A stretch of DNA of 64,000 bases, taken from assembly GCF_004210375.1 (NCBI RefSeq), contig NC_134837.1, positions 154,483,310-154,547,309 on the forward strand, written 5' to 3'. Below, piece by piece: positions 45,351 through 57,768 of this stretch. A program made the translations under genes and the position numbers. How positions within the stretch are numbered: position 1 is the first letter of the stretch; the number at the start of each line of letters is the position of its first letter. The notes below the pieces were generated by a model. That model made no database searches, had not been told where the DNA came from, and saw nothing but the letters and a program-made list of their open reading frames with translations. This stretch comes from Tachypleus tridentatus. Taxonomy: Eukaryota > Arthropoda > Merostomata > Xiphosura > Limulidae.

Positions 45351-45606
45351 TTATTTGTTTGTTTTAGCATTTCACGCAAAGCTACACGAGGGCTATCTGC
45401 GCTAGCCGTCCCTAATTTTGCAGTGTAAGACTAGAAGGCATCCAGTCATCACCACCTACTACCAACTCTTGGGCTACTCTTTTAACAACGAATGGTGGGA
45501 TTGACTGTAACATTATAACGCCCCTACGGCTGAAAGAGCGAGCATGTTTGGTGTGAAGGGGATACGAACCTGCGGCCCTCAGATTACGAGTTACGTACCT
45601 TAACCG
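45351..45606 (-). repeat. SINE family A copy
   Basis: Reverse orientation. The tail TTTCACGCAAAGCTACACGAG and most of the body are present. The extreme head is missing after CCTTAACCG. Confidence 0.93.
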
Positions 45607-45800
45607 TTATAATAAAGTGTGGTAGAAATTAGTTAATTTTGTCACGACCTCTTCTCTTTAATACGCATATTCTTGCATGAAATCAATACTTTGATAATTA
45701 ACTCCAAAACGTCATTGGTAAACCTCTAGTATTGTAATGTCATTTAAATGAAATAATAATTTGGTTGATCACAAACTTTATGAAATACAATGCATAAGTT

Positions 45801-46056
45801 ATTGCCAGGTGGTTAAGACACAATCTACTGGTAGCAGGTTCAAATTCCCAACACACCAAACATGCTCGTCCTTTCAGCCATGGGGCGGTTATAATGTGGC
45901 AGTCAATCCCACTATTCGTTGTTAAAATAGTAGCCCAAGAGATGGCGGTAGGTAGTGATGACTAGCTGCCTTCCCTCTAGTCTTACACTGTAAAATTAGG
46001 GACAGCTAGTGTAGATAGCCCTCGTGTAGCTGTGCGAGAAATTCAAAAACAAACTA
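45801..46056 (+). repeat. SINE family A copy, 5'-truncated
   Basis: Starts ATTGCCAGGTGGTTAAGAC. The anticodon arm is mostly deleted. Tail GTAGCTGTGCGAGAAATTC. Confidence 0.92.
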
Positions 46057-46678
46057 AAGACTTATTTGTTACACAAATATTCATACTAGTTAGGAATAAA
46101 ATTAATGAAATTGTAAATCATAATAAATTTAATTTGATGTCAAATTTTTATTATCCCAGTTATTAAATTAAATTTGTCATAATTCGCAAAATATTTCCTT
46201 TAAAAAAGCGGTCAACAATTACAATATTGACTAAAATCATCTCACCAGAAAGGGATGCGAACCTTAAAAGGTAACACTAAATCTTCCTTTGTGTACTTAT
46301 ATAGTTAATTATTTGTTTGTTTTTCTTCACTTTCCACGTAAACCTAATTTGAGATGGTAAACAAATCGCTTCAAATAAGAATCGAATGAAACAACAAAAC
46401 AAAGCACTAAATAATTATTCCTCTCTGTATTTAGAGTACTTTATCCATTTACAATAAGCTAAATTAGTTAGAAGAGTGTAACAGGAAATCGATAAACCAG
46501 CCAGTGTTCCAAATTAATTCTTCCTTTGCCTAATCAATCTTTCCGAGGATTTAGCTTAGTTACTGGTAAGCAGTTTTGTGAGGTTGAAAATAATCGAAGA
46601 GAACTAAAAGAAAGTTGTAATTAAAATAATTTCATCGAAGTGTTAACACAAGGATAATCTTCATTCCTTCTATTTTAG
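46057..46678. other. No gene seen
   Basis: AT-rich sequence ahead of the candidate exon at 46679. Confidence 0.45.
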
Positions 46679-46746
46679 GACCTCTTAATCTATTCCTATG
46701 CGATTGGCTTTATTTACATCTGCTCAAGTGTGAACAAGTCTGTAAG
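46679..46746 (+). other. Candidate exon, weak
   Basis: A good acceptor (CCTTCTATTTTAG) and donor (GTAAGAAT) enclose 68 bases. Two frames are open: DLLIYSYAIGFIYICSSVNK (membrane-like) and PLNLFLCDWLYLHLLKCEQV. No family is recognised. Its 3' half resembles 39950-39990, where the donor GT is lost, so it may instead be a dispersed repeat. Confidence 0.2.
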
Positions 46747-46862
46747 GTAAGAATATCTAGAAAACTTAGTTCATATCAGTAGTTTGTAGATCTATAAACT
46801 GTACCTCATCTGATTTCTTACTCTCCAAAGTTCAATCTTTAGTGAAACAGCACATGCATCAA

Positions 46863-47134
46863 GGCCCGGCATGGCCAGGTAGTTTATGGCGTTCAACTGG
46901 TAATCCGAGGGTCGCAGGTTCGAATCCCTGTCACACCAAACATGCTCGCCCTTTCAGCCGTGGGGGCGTTATAATGTATCGATCAATCCCACTATTTGTT
47001 GGTAAAAGAGTAGACCAAGAGTTGGCGGTGAGTGGTGATGACTAGCTGCCTTCTCTCTAGTCTTACACTACTAAATTAGAGACGGCTGGCGTAGTCCTCG
47101 TGCAGCTTTGCGTGAACTTCAAAAAACAAACAAA
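46863..47134 (+). repeat. SINE family A copy, near full length
   Basis: GGCCCGGCATGGCCAGGTAG head, intact B-box and body. A short loss in the tail removes GATAGC (GGCGTAGTCCTCGTGCAGC). Confidence 0.96.
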
Positions 47135-49160
47135 CGTGCATAAAGCGAGAATACAAGATCTTTAATTCAAAGTTATTGATGCTTTCTTCTGGAATTTTAC
47201 GTTTTATTAATTATTTATGATCATTTGTCTGCATGGAAATAATTCATACAAGATTCGAGTCCAAACTTACTAACAGAATGTTGTTCACCGTTATCAAGTT
47301 TTGTTGTTGCTATTGGATACTTATAACTGCTTTGTAGAGTAATGTTAAAGCAATGTTTCTGTAAAGTTTGGGAGTAATATAACTGCTCTTTAATCATAAA
47401 ATTGTTCTGTGTAGTTTTTTAGCTGTGATATTTTAAATAACAGCTTTCTAGCTTATATTTGAACTGTACCTTAAAATGGTTTTGTAAAGTTTGGACTGTA
47501 AATGTTGAACATGGAAAAAGAAATAGTTTCGTGCCTGTTTCAAATGTATTAATTTGGCTGTATCAGCCAAAATACATAATTTAAACAAACTTTTGACATA
47601 ACTCTTAACCCTAAACCTTATAGTAATCATACTTGTAGAGTGTGGGTGGATGGGGGAAATCGGAATTGTATACATCAACGTTTGTCTATCACGTTGATAC
47701 TAAGAACCGACAGTTACACTTCCTAAAACGTAAGTACAAGAAGAAAAACTATTATAACTTATGTAGAAATATTATTAAACTTTTTTTTTGCGTAAAATCT
47801 CACGGATCGGTGGTCATGAAGCGCTGTTCTACATAACTAACGTATAATTTTATTGTCATATTGCCGTATTTCGAATCACACTGAAACTCTGAAACGTTTA
47901 ATTCCATTACAAACATTGCACTAATGCCAAATTGTAAACTGGCCACCAGAGAAACCAGTTATTAATATTTGATAGTGGATGTTTGGATTATACACAGTCC
48001 ACGATACGATTTAACGCCACACGTAAAATATTTTGTTGCTATTCTTCTAATGCTGTACCACATGCGGAGTCGTAAATTTGCAATAACATTAGCTGGTATA
48101 CGATTAAGTAATAATTGTAACACAGGTTCGTTGTATAGCAAAAGTAACACAAAGGTGATAACTTGTCGTTTTATTAACCTAAAACCTGGCTTATAAATGA
48201 CTTAAATAAAACTGATAATAATTGCAGTGCACTTACTCAGCAGTCATTGTTTCTGAAAGTGATAATATAAGTAACGTCCAGACTACTTCCCTGTCTGTCT
48301 CTTCCCAGCTGGTATTGGCAAAAGAGGTCATTGGAAATGGATATGGCGGTTGTAATGTGGTTGACATATTCTAATGTATTTGCTGTGCTTTCATTCATAA
48401 GTTCTTATCACCTATAAGCGGTAATGTGTGTAAAATTTGTGCTAGGTGTGCTTACAACAAAGAGAAGTTCTCAGAAGTGGAATCTTTCTTACGACATCTG
48501 GAGCCAAAACATTACACGAAGAATCTTTTTCTTACAATTCAAAGGGGTAATTCATTCTTCAAAGTATTGTCAAAGCTGTAATTTTCTACCTGAACGACAT
48601 TTTATGCGCCCGTCGGGTACAACATCTATCAAAGACCTTTTTATGATTGAACTATATCATCCTTAATGTTGAAATAATGATCAGAAGTAAGGCAGCCAAC
48701 CAGCAACATTTTCCATTACAAAGGCTCTATCCAGTTCTTTGAACCGGATAACAAGGTTTAATGTCCTTTTATAATGGGTCCACAACTAAAAACGTAGAAC
48801 GTGTTCGGCAAAACAGTATATCGAATCCCAGATCTTTCAAGCTTTGTTATTAACCAATACGTCATGCTCGGATTCTGTCACTGCAACGTTTGATGCAGAT
48901 ATAAAGATGCTGTAAGTGCACTAACATTATTCTTCATCTATTTTTTGTTGTTATTCAAATTAAATGTGAAAAATCCTAATTCTTGATAGTTAAATCATCG
49001 GTGCTATAAATGTCTTAACTGTTTGATGGAATATTCAGGTCATTATTTTGAGCAACTCTTCACATTTATATATAGTGTCGTATAATTGAGACACATACTA
49101 ACAACTAAATGATTGCACAATCATTAGAAAGCATACATTAGTTTAGTTAAGTGTTTTAGC
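47135..49160. other. No confirmed gene
   Basis: AT-rich with patches of normal base composition. At 48280-48308 a strong pyrimidine tract ends TCTTCCCAG, like a splice acceptor. The sequence after it has an open frame (WYWQKRSLEMDMAVVMW) to 48416 but no donor. I cannot assign it. Confidence 0.3.
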
Positions 49161-49240
49161 GTGCTTTGCCCACCACGGGTATCGAAACCCGGTTTCTAGC
49201 ATTATAAGTCCGTAGACATACCGCTGTGTCACTGGGGGGC
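49161..49240 (-). repeat. SINE family C copy, tail missing
   Basis: Reverse orientation: CCCACCACGGGTATCGAAAC, CCGGTTTCTAGCATTATAAG and ACCGCTGTGTCACTGGGGGGC. Confidence 0.9.
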
Positions 49241-49365
49241 TTTAACACATGTGCGACATTATCCCAGAAAAAACAACTACCTTTCTCTCTTTTTATCTTA
49301 CATTATTTTTTTATTTTAACTCCTGTTATACTGAGCAATATGATAACATTTTGTATCAGGGTTGA

Positions 49366-49536
49366 TCTTCATTCAGCAGTAAGATAAGAGATCGCAAATC
49401 GAGAATGTCACGTAGGGTGGTACAGAAAAGAACTCTCAGGAAGATGACAAATACACCACCCACGCCTTTTCAGCACAATGTATCTGTCAGTTCACAACCG
49501 GGAAAGGACTTTTCAGACACAGTAGAAATTGCTTAA
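49366..49536 (+). other. Candidate terminal coding exon, unidentified
   Basis: Open frame from 49366 to TAA at 49534-49536, with a possible acceptor at CTTCATTCAG (49376). It reads SKIRDRKSRMSRRVVQKRTL, RKMTNTPPTPFQHNVSV and SSQPGKDFSDTVEIA. The Arg/Lys/Ser/Thr/Pro-rich composition and lack of Phe/Ile/Tyr bias differ from chance frames in this DNA. It would suit a cytoplasmic tail, but I recognise no family. No partner exon is certain. A possible second piece is 49719-49781 (ANAKLHHSAVKQKRALRTQQ, stop) after ATTTTAG. Confidence 0.3.
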
Positions 49537-49781
49537 ATGAATAAATCCCTTAAATGTGAGGGAAAAAAATCTGTTGTTTCTCGAGACAGGCAAATGCCTG
49601 CTACTACTACTAGATAACTAGAACTACATTTGTAACAGTCTCATTCTGCATGCCTTTACAAGGTACAGTATTAAGCTAAGTAATTAGGTACACTATCACC
49701 TTTTGATGTCAATTTTAGGCGAATGCCAAACTTCATCATTCTGCAGTGAAGCAGAAAAGGGCGCTAAGAACGCAGCAATAG

Positions 49782-50744
49782 CTTTAAGTGTACTTCGATT
49801 AAATTTCTCTTTAGCTTGCTACAGGATATGTTTTAGTTTTTCTGTGTTTTTTTTTTTTAAATCTGTGTTCCTATATTAAACAATAATTGGTCTGCATCAT
49901 TACCTAAGGTAATAGAGCACATTTTCTCTAGAATTAAATGATTAACTTTCGTACGATTTTCCACTTGGTAGATTTCTTGTCAGAGGAATATCTATTCTGG
50001 AAACTTCTCATATCGCATGCCTTCTTTCACGAAATATTGACTTCCTTTGCTATAATCACCTCCATCATCAGTATTTTCAATTAAAATAAGGACATCAATA
50101 TTTAAACAATCATATCGTCAGTTTCATCATGTATAACTTTTTTATTGATATTCATTGAGTTTGTCGTTGTTGTATTATTCTATTGTTTGTTACATTATAG
50201 TACTTGCCAATTTAATTTTTGAACGCCTTACCTCACAGATACCCGATTCAGTTGAGCATAAATTAGTAATCCATCACATTCACAAACACACACAAAAAAT
50301 TGTACTAAGCATTTCAAGTGTCCGTGTCTTTTACATTTACGAAATAAAGATTTAATTTTGAACAAGAATTGTAATGTTTTGTGAAAGTCGTTTAAGCAGT
50401 CGTCATGGATTTCGATTCATCATTTCAAATCAGGCAGTGGTAAGGTGAATCTAAAAATAGGTTTATCGTCGTCTTTTTGATCAATGATATTGTTCAGAAA
50501 ATCAGGAAATCGAAAACAAAATTCCGCAATGGTTAATTCTTCTGGTTAAGATGAGCTAACTCTATTTGTACGAACAGTGATAAAAGGAATTTAACAAGGA
50601 CCTAACAACAAGACTAGTTTCTTTACATGCACTAAGTGTAGAAAAATATTCTGCAAAGGAAAATTGAATTATTTTCAAATTACATAACTTATGTAATTGT
50701 TGATAAATCAAAGATAAATAAGTTGGAACTGAAATAGTTGTATC
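49782..50744. other. No gene seen
   Basis: AT-rich sequence. Confidence 0.45.
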
Positions 50745-50822
50745 CCAGCAGTAAGTCAGCAGGCCTACGACGCATAAAAATCGCGTTTCGATACTCATGG
50801 TAGGCAGAACAAAGATAACCAC
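50745..50822 (+). repeat. SINE family C remnant
   Basis: CGCGTTTCGATACTCATGGTAGGCAGAACAAAGATAACC only. Confidence 0.5.
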
Positions 50823-51887
50823 TCAAATAAAACAGTTTCAAGAAATCTTTGAATTGTGGTTAACAAAATAAATAGTTTTAACTATTTTCATGTCAAATCA
50901 CTTTTTTATAAGAACCTGTTCTATCAAATGGTGCTACGTTTTAAACAATTATATACAGAGATTTTTAGGCAAGATTGTATTTCTGTAATTTAGAGAATTA
51001 GGTGGGAGCGCCATCTGTGAAATCAGTGTTTGCATTATCTAGACATAATAGTAAAAGAACGTTGCTATAATTAGGATCTTTATCTTCACTTGTGTCGTCG
51101 AATCTAAATAAAAGGCGATTATCTTAGATCGAATGTAACCCAGCAGTAAATTGATTATTCATCTTTCGCGGACTTAATTATTGATTCGAAGTGGAGAACT
51201 AATTAGGTTATAGTCAGTAATGATCAAGTACTAATTAAATTATGTTAGTTTCTGCAGCTGACACATCAGTAAACTCCATTTAGTGACCCTGACAGAGGAG
51301 CTCCACTAGGAGAGTGAGTTTGTGTTACCATAGTAATTACTTTTGCCAACACTTCCTTTTAACTCAATATTATAGGTAAGGGCGTAAAGTTTGGTTTAAA
51401 AATAAAATATAGGCTGCGTGCACATTATTCCTTAACAGTTACTATACACTACCTCTCTTTCTATCATCATTAAGATATCTTATGTTGGTTTTTCAGAAGG
51501 AGATATTTGGATAGCTATATTTTTATTTCATTAATAAAAGCTTTTGATTTGAATAAATATATACTGGTTACAGACTGCTGTTTCACAGATTAATTTAAAC
51601 GGGAAATTGTATATTGAGAAACCAAAGGGGATATTCCTAGACATTATTTGTTCAGTTCCTTTTAATCTGTTGAAATTGTTTTTTTCTTATTAAATAATTC
51701 ATTTGTACCTATTTGCTTATTTGAAGGCCTTATACGTTTGTACTGTTGAAAATGTTTAGAGTACTCTATGAAATCTGTAATAATAATATGAATATTTTCA
51801 TTGACTCTTTTTATTGGGTTTTCATCAATATTTACATGGGGTCCACACGACACAACACAAGGTACAGTTGTAACACATGAGGTCTTA
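50823..51887. other. No gene; homeodomain-site-like cluster at about 51160-51245
   Basis: CTTAATTATTGATTCG, AACTAATTAGG and TACTAATTAAAT lie within about 80 bases of otherwise mixed-composition, non-repetitive sequence. No exon seen. Confidence 0.35.
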
Positions 51888-51901
51888 CACTGTCCGTCTT
51901 A

Positions 51902-52024
51902 GCCCCCCCCCGCTAGTACAGCGGTGAGGTTGGGGATTTACCACGCTAAAATCAGGGATTCGATTACCCTCGGTGGGATCAGCAGATAGCCCGATGTGGC
52001 TTTGCTATAAGTAAAACACACACA
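51902..52024 (+). repeat. SINE family B copy with 14-bp target duplication
   Basis: CACTGTCCGTCTTA at 51888-51901 and 52025-52038. The 5' end is a run of C; the body is near consensus. Confidence 0.95.
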
Positions 52025-52138
52025 CACTGTCCGTCTTAAATACATTTTCCATCACTTGAGTTATTATAGCGACAGAAGGATTCTCGAACACTGACTTTTA
52101 AATGTCAAAGTTTATTTGCTTGTACTTTATAACAAGTA

Positions 52139-54360
52139 CAGTGGTACTTCGGTTCTCGAACTTAATCCGTTCCAGAAGGCTGTTCGAAAGCCGATTTGTT
52201 CGAAAACCGAATCAATTTTTCCCGTACGAAATACTGTAAATTAAATTAATCCCTTTTAGACCTCCAAAAATTACGCATTATGAAGCATTTTAAGTAAAAA
52301 TATTGCTTATTTATACCTGTATAATAATACTTACATGCATAAAGTCAACCACAAAAACTAGAAATACAATAAAAAAACAATAAATGAAAATTTAACTGCA
52401 CTTTACCTGTGCTGAGGAGAGCTAATAGCGTAAGTGAAAGGTGGTGAGGAACGTGGAGAGTAGGAGGGTTATTATTGTTTGGAAGGGGAGTCACCTTCCA
52501 TAAAAACGTCAGATAACTCTCCTTCTGGGGTTCTTTCTCTTTTCTGTCTCTTTGCACCGCTACAACCTGCTTGAGACTCACTGGACCTATTTCTCACTAA
52601 AAACTTGTCTAATGAGGTTTGTTTCTGCCTGCATTTTAAAATGTTTCTGAAGTAAGACATGGCATTATCATTGAAAAGGTTTATGCTGCAATTTGCTACA
52701 GCTTTGTCAGGGTGACATTTTTCACAAATCTTTGTAACTCTTCCCATTTTCAACACATTTCCTTGATTAGTGAACTAGGAACATCCTCCCTTCCCTCCTC
52801 CTTATCTGAAAACACTTCCTCAGTTGCCTTCTCTTGCTGCTCCTTCTGAAGGTCTTGGAGTTCTTCCGTGGTGAGCTCAGTGTTGTGGTCTTCCACCAAC
52901 TCCTCCACATCATTACTACTCACATTCAAGCCCATACACTTGCCTAGTGAGAAAATATCCTCGACAAAAGGCTCAGCCTCAAAGCCTTCAAAGTCTCTAT
53001 CTGCTACTGAGTTTGGCCACAATTTCTTCCAGGTTGAGTTCATGGTCCTGTCTGATGGTTAACTCTGTGTCAGAGGTCACTTCAAAGCACCTTTGAAACA
53101 ATGCTTTGGTGTAGAGTTTCTTAAAGTTCGATATGGCCTGCTGGTCCATGGGCTGAATGAGAGGAGTCGTGTTAGAGGGCAAGAGCTTCACCGTAATGAA
53201 ACTGTACTCCACCACCAACCCGTCCTTCAAGCCTGGTGGGTGACCAGGTTTATTGTCCATCCGTGAGGTAATTCTTTACACTTGGGGCAAACACTTCATG
53301 GACCCACTCCATAATAAATTGCCTGGTTACCCATGCTTTACTATTAGCCCTCCACATGACATTTTGATTACTTTTCAGGACATTATTTTTCTTAAAAACC
53401 CTCGGGTTCTCAGAATGGTACACAAGCAAAGGCTTAAGTTTTAAGTCCCCACTTGCATTACTACATAGCAATAGAGTTAGCCTGTCCTTCATTGGCTTGT
53501 GTCCTAGCAGTGACTTCTCCTCCTTGGTGATGTAGATCCTCTTCGGCATTTTCTTCCAAAAAAGGCCTGTTTCATCACATTTGAACACTTTTTGGGGAAT
53601 AAACCCTCAGCTTCTACATAGTCCTTAAATTCCCTAACAAATTTATCAGCAGCGTCTTTGTTAGAACTGGTATCCTCCTCATGTCTCACTGCACTATGTA
53701 TGCTACTTCTCTTCCTAAATTTTTCAAACCACTCCCTACTAGCCTTAATAGCATCACTTGTATCAGCACTCGTTCCAGGGGTGTTTTTCAGGAGGTCAGC
53801 GTGCAACTGCTTTGCTTTCTCACAAATAATGGTCTCAGAACCGCTATCACCAGCTAACTGTTTTTCGTTTACCCAAATCAACAACAGTTTTTCTACTTCT
53901 TCCATTGTTTGTGATCTTTGTTTCGTAAGCACTATCACTCCTTTTGCAACATCAGCTACTTTGATGACCTCTTTATTTTTCAGTATGGTGCAGACTGTAG
54001 ACTTCACCATACCAAACTGTATAGCAAGGTCAGACACGCGAACACCACTAATACTTCGCTGTGAGATCTTTTTTCACCTTTATTATGGCTCTAACAACTT
54101 TTCTTTTTGGTTTGCTACTTTTATTCTTCTTCTTTGACCTCATGGTGGCTTATTTAATCGGAATATTTAGAAAACCAAAAAAAACGAGAACGTTCACAGC
54201 AGATTTTAGCGGGGGTGTGGACTGAGCGACAGGTGCGGGTAAAATGTTTTGGGCAAGTTGGCGTGGGCTGAAAATGATAGGGTTATTTCGGGGGTTCGGG
54301 CCACTAAAGTTTGGTTCGGTAACCGAGACATTTTTTTCTCGAACAATTCGGTTTTAAAGA
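52139..54360 (-). mobile_element. pogo/Tigger-type DNA transposon
   Basis: The left end CAGTGGTACTTCGGTTCTCG follows TA (52137-52138). A subterminal part TTCGAAAACCGAATCAATTT is echoed, inverted, near the other end (CGAACAATTCGGTTTTAAAG at about 54335-54360). The exact right terminal CACTG is lost, so the right end is truncated or eroded. It encloses the transposase pseudogene on the minus strand. Confidence 0.88.
52472..54143 (-). pseudogene. Tigger (TIGD/CENP-B-like) transposase, multiply frameshifted
   Basis: The start is ATG at 54143 (MRSKKKNKSSKPKRKVV). After KKDLTAKY a small deletion shifts frame. The helix-turn-helix continues as VSDLAIQFGMVKSTVCTIL, then the CENP-B-type domain (SREWFEKFRKRSSIHSAV). 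Another shift near 53585 precedes CDETGLFWKKMPKR (first Asp) and KDRLTLLLCSNASGDLKLKP. A third shift near 53250 joins MDNKPGHPPG (second Asp) and NTTPLIQPMDQ (third Asp). Later pieces are STWKKLWPNSVADRDFEGFE and an acidic segment, then the C terminus FRNILKCRQKQTSLDKFLV, with stop at 52472. All three catalytic aspartates survive, so decay is recent, but at least four frame breaks prevent a protein. Confidence 0.92.
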
Positions 54361-56084
54361 ATTAGCTGAAATTGCTCATTACATGTAATATAGTGCACTC
54401 TGTCGAGGCACTAAGTCAATGGATAACTTATTCAAGCTAATGCGTATGTACATATAAACCTGAGGCATGAAAGTCACTTAGAATCATGTTAACTTTACTA
54501 TTGTTAACTTTAAACAATTATTACCAAAAGTAAAATGCATCGTCGTCCATATTATCAAAACGGCATAATCTTTTTATCACTGCGTTGAGGTCACAGAAAA
54601 AAATATGAGTACACTGGAGACATAAGAAGTGTCAAAACATTGTGTAACTGTTTATGGACAAATTACACCTGTTATGTGTGCCGGTGTGAGCGCTTCCAAT
54701 ACGACTTTCAACGGGTTGTATGTTTGCACTAGTCATTGAGTACGTTATATTAAAAATATTTCGAATACGGAAACTATCAAGTCACGTGAAAATCACAGCT
54801 GCAACAAGGCCACAATGGAACGGCATGTATCAGAATTATACTTTGATACTGCGCATGACGTTTCGTGGGAACTCCGATGCCTTCCAAGCATTAATTGCTT
54901 TTCGAAAGTGTGCATAACAGAACATTCCGTCGTAAAATATTTGTATATTCAGACCGTAAAAATGTATTCAGATCGTGAATTTAGAATTTCCAAGGTCGGA
55001 TATTCCCTGTAAAGGCATTGGCCAACAAAATAATATAAATCAACTTTGATCACAAGGACTATCCAGAAAGAGCACTGAAATAAGCAAAGTGTAGCTTCTT
55101 GTACCTGGTGAGAAACCATATACACAAAGTTTAGTGGCAAAAGCCGTCCATGTGCCTCAGGAGAGAGTATGTAGTACGATAAAAAAAGGATCACAAATTA
55201 TATCCACTAAAGTTGCTTTCATGACACATTCGTTCAACAGTCGCATACTTGAAGCAGCTGGAAAATAAAACAAATATCCGTGCTATTACATACGAAGATA
55301 TACTGGCCAAGTCGTCACACGCATTGCCTAAGAATAATTGTTCGATCGGACTCTAGAAACTGGACCAGAAAAAAGAAGCTGTCCTCGTCCACTGGATGGA
55401 TTATAGAAGACAAGGAGGTAAGAGCGACGCGCTTTTGACATGACAGCCTTACGGCAGAGATTTCTGCAGTAGAATTTACATTGTAATCGTATTTTGAAGT
55501 TAGATGGTAGTTAGATAAAGTGCGACCTCACGTAGCGATATAGACTGTAAAGATGAGGTGAGGCTCCAAACTTATTTTAATATAATGCACTAACATCTGT
55601 AGTGAGGGTAAGTAGAAGGAAACATAAGAGGAATTTAGTTTTGTAGTACTTTTCTTAGCACTTTTATAAGACACTTGATATAGAAAAACCGTGTATATTT
55701 CAAAGAATATCACCAAAATTCTGAGAAAACAATCAGTGATTTTCAGAGAGATATTTTATCGATTCGATAACAGAATTTTGGCTTCCATTATTGCATTAAA
55801 CTTCAGTTGATGTTATCATAAAAATTGCATTTGTCACAACCACAAAACTCATACGCTATAACAATAACTATTGAGTACATAACTTATTTCACACTCATTG
55901 ATCAGTTTTCAGAAAACACACGTTAGCTTCTTTTGACAAGCATCCCTCGTTTTATTGTACTTAGCAGTTCATAATTTCGAATAAGCTTACACGAAAGCAC
56001 ATTTAGCAATTGATTCTTTTGGGCTCTATCTAATTTTGATGGGTTCATTTATTATATGTTTTTTCACAAGTGTTTGCATGTAAT
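54361..56084. other. No gene seen
   Basis: Unclassified sequence of mixed composition, possibly old repeats. No exon or known element identified. Confidence 0.4.
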
Positions 56085-56195
56085 GATAAGCACAAAGTTA
56101 CACAATGAGCTAACTGTGCTGTTCCCAACACGAGTGTCGAAACATTGTTTTTAGCATTGTAAATCTTCAAACTTACCTCTAAGCCAGTAAAATGG
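56085..56195 (-). repeat. SINE family C copy, diverged
   Basis: Reverse orientation: GATAAGCACAAAGTTACACAATG, GTGTCGAAACATTGTTTTTAGC and ACCTCTAAGCCAGTAAAATGG. Confidence 0.8.
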
Positions 56196-57371
56196 ATTCG
56201 TTATCATTACAAATATAATGTTTGACAGACAATCTGGTCGTTACAAGCTTTCTCAAAAATATTTTAATGAATCAGTTCACGCAGAATGTTTCTTTGCACT
56301 GATTCCAAGAGGTAAATTTCTCATTCATTTCCAATGAGCCCAAGATTATATACTTTGCAATTATGTTGAAAAGCTTAGATCTATATCTATGTGTCAGCTC
56401 AAGACATTTATCTACATTATATTTATCGTACGCTTTTACTCAAACAAACTTTTCACCGGATAACTTCGCTCCTTGGATATAAACTTAATCTAGAAACTAC
56501 AATATCATATAAGATGGTTAAGCTTGATGGTTCTATAAGTTTATATAACTTATACCCACGTGTACATCGAAATGCATTGTTGATACTACCACACTTACAC
56601 TGTAGCAAAGAAAGATATAGAAGCAATGAATATAAAAGAAAAGCCAGCTATACAAGTTATTCGATACGTGAAAAAACGTGAAATAACATATGCTTAAATA
56701 ATATATATATGTTTCATGTTTTTCCCAACGTGGAGTGAAAAGCTATCCAAATTTTCTTTTTGTTTCCTCCGTGGTAGAATACATAACAAGCATTTACTAA
56801 GTCAATAGAAAATAAACGTTCTTTCATGTTGCACTTTGTTTTTATTTCATTTTAAAAGTTCAAAAAACTGCGAAAAAATTCGACTATATTTACGTAACTG
56901 TATAAACGTATTACTTTTCAAAATCCGGCCAAATAAGATAAATAGATAAAAATCGATTTTTTTATTTTATTAAAAATGCTAAGACCCTCTAAACATGTAA
57001 GTATTATAATGTTTTGTTCTCTTAGGTAAACACTCTTAAAATCAGTATTTTCCTAAAAATTAAATGTTTACTTCGTCCACTATTTCCATTTTGGGTGTTT
57101 GCTACTCTTATAATTAAAAAAAAAACAATTTTTCAAGTGAAACTACAAACTTCTAGTAAAATGAACAAAAATTAGTAGTTTTTAATTTTAGAAAAAAACG
57201 AAAATAAGAAAAAATAGGTTATGTCTCACAAACGGTTAAATAAATAAAAAGTCATACCACATATAAAAAACATGGAACAGTTAATGAAAACAAAGAGAAT
57301 TCACCCTATCACGCTCTATAAACAGCGAAATAACTTTACCACACGTCGAAGTAACCATGTAGAATGATTAT
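56196..57371. other. No gene seen
   Basis: AT-rich sequence. Confidence 0.5.
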
Positions 57372-57463
57372 TTTTGTTTGTTTGTAGTTAAGCACAAAGC
57401 TATATCTGTGCTCAGTTTTTAGCAATGTAAATCCAGAAACATACCGCTGAGCCACCGGACGGC
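57372..57463 (-). repeat. SINE family C copy with internal deletion
   Basis: Reverse orientation. AAGCACAAAGCTATATCTGTGCTC jumps to AGTTTTTAGCAATGTAAATCC, so the B-box segment (about 25 bases) is gone. Confidence 0.88.
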
Positions 57464-57768
57464 AATTCACATGATAACATTTGTGAGGACGCATTATAAG
57501 TTTGTAATGCACATAAAGCACACAGTACGTTAGTAATCCTGCTTGAATGTTATAAGTTAATCGGAAACCAAACATATTTATCTCCTTTCTAAGTCCCACA
57601 ATTCTATAATCATATTTAATCTTTATTTGTTGTTTACTTAAACCAAATACCGTGAAATGTACAAGTTACATAATTAAAATCATGCAGAGCCAAAATTCAA
57701 CTGGAAGAATAAAACTTACATTTTTCAGAAAAAATTTTCTTGGATTAATATGCAAATCTAACTTACAT

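Noticed and set aside
46842-47045. 67-aa plus-strand frame and several others inside SINEs
   Set aside because: Frames created by the SINE family A consensus and present in several copies.
48424-48666. 80-aa plus-strand frame
   Set aside because: No recognised motif and no supporting splice or start context strong enough to call a gene.
53658-54137. 159-aa plus-strand frame
   Set aside because: Antisense shadow of the Tigger transposase.
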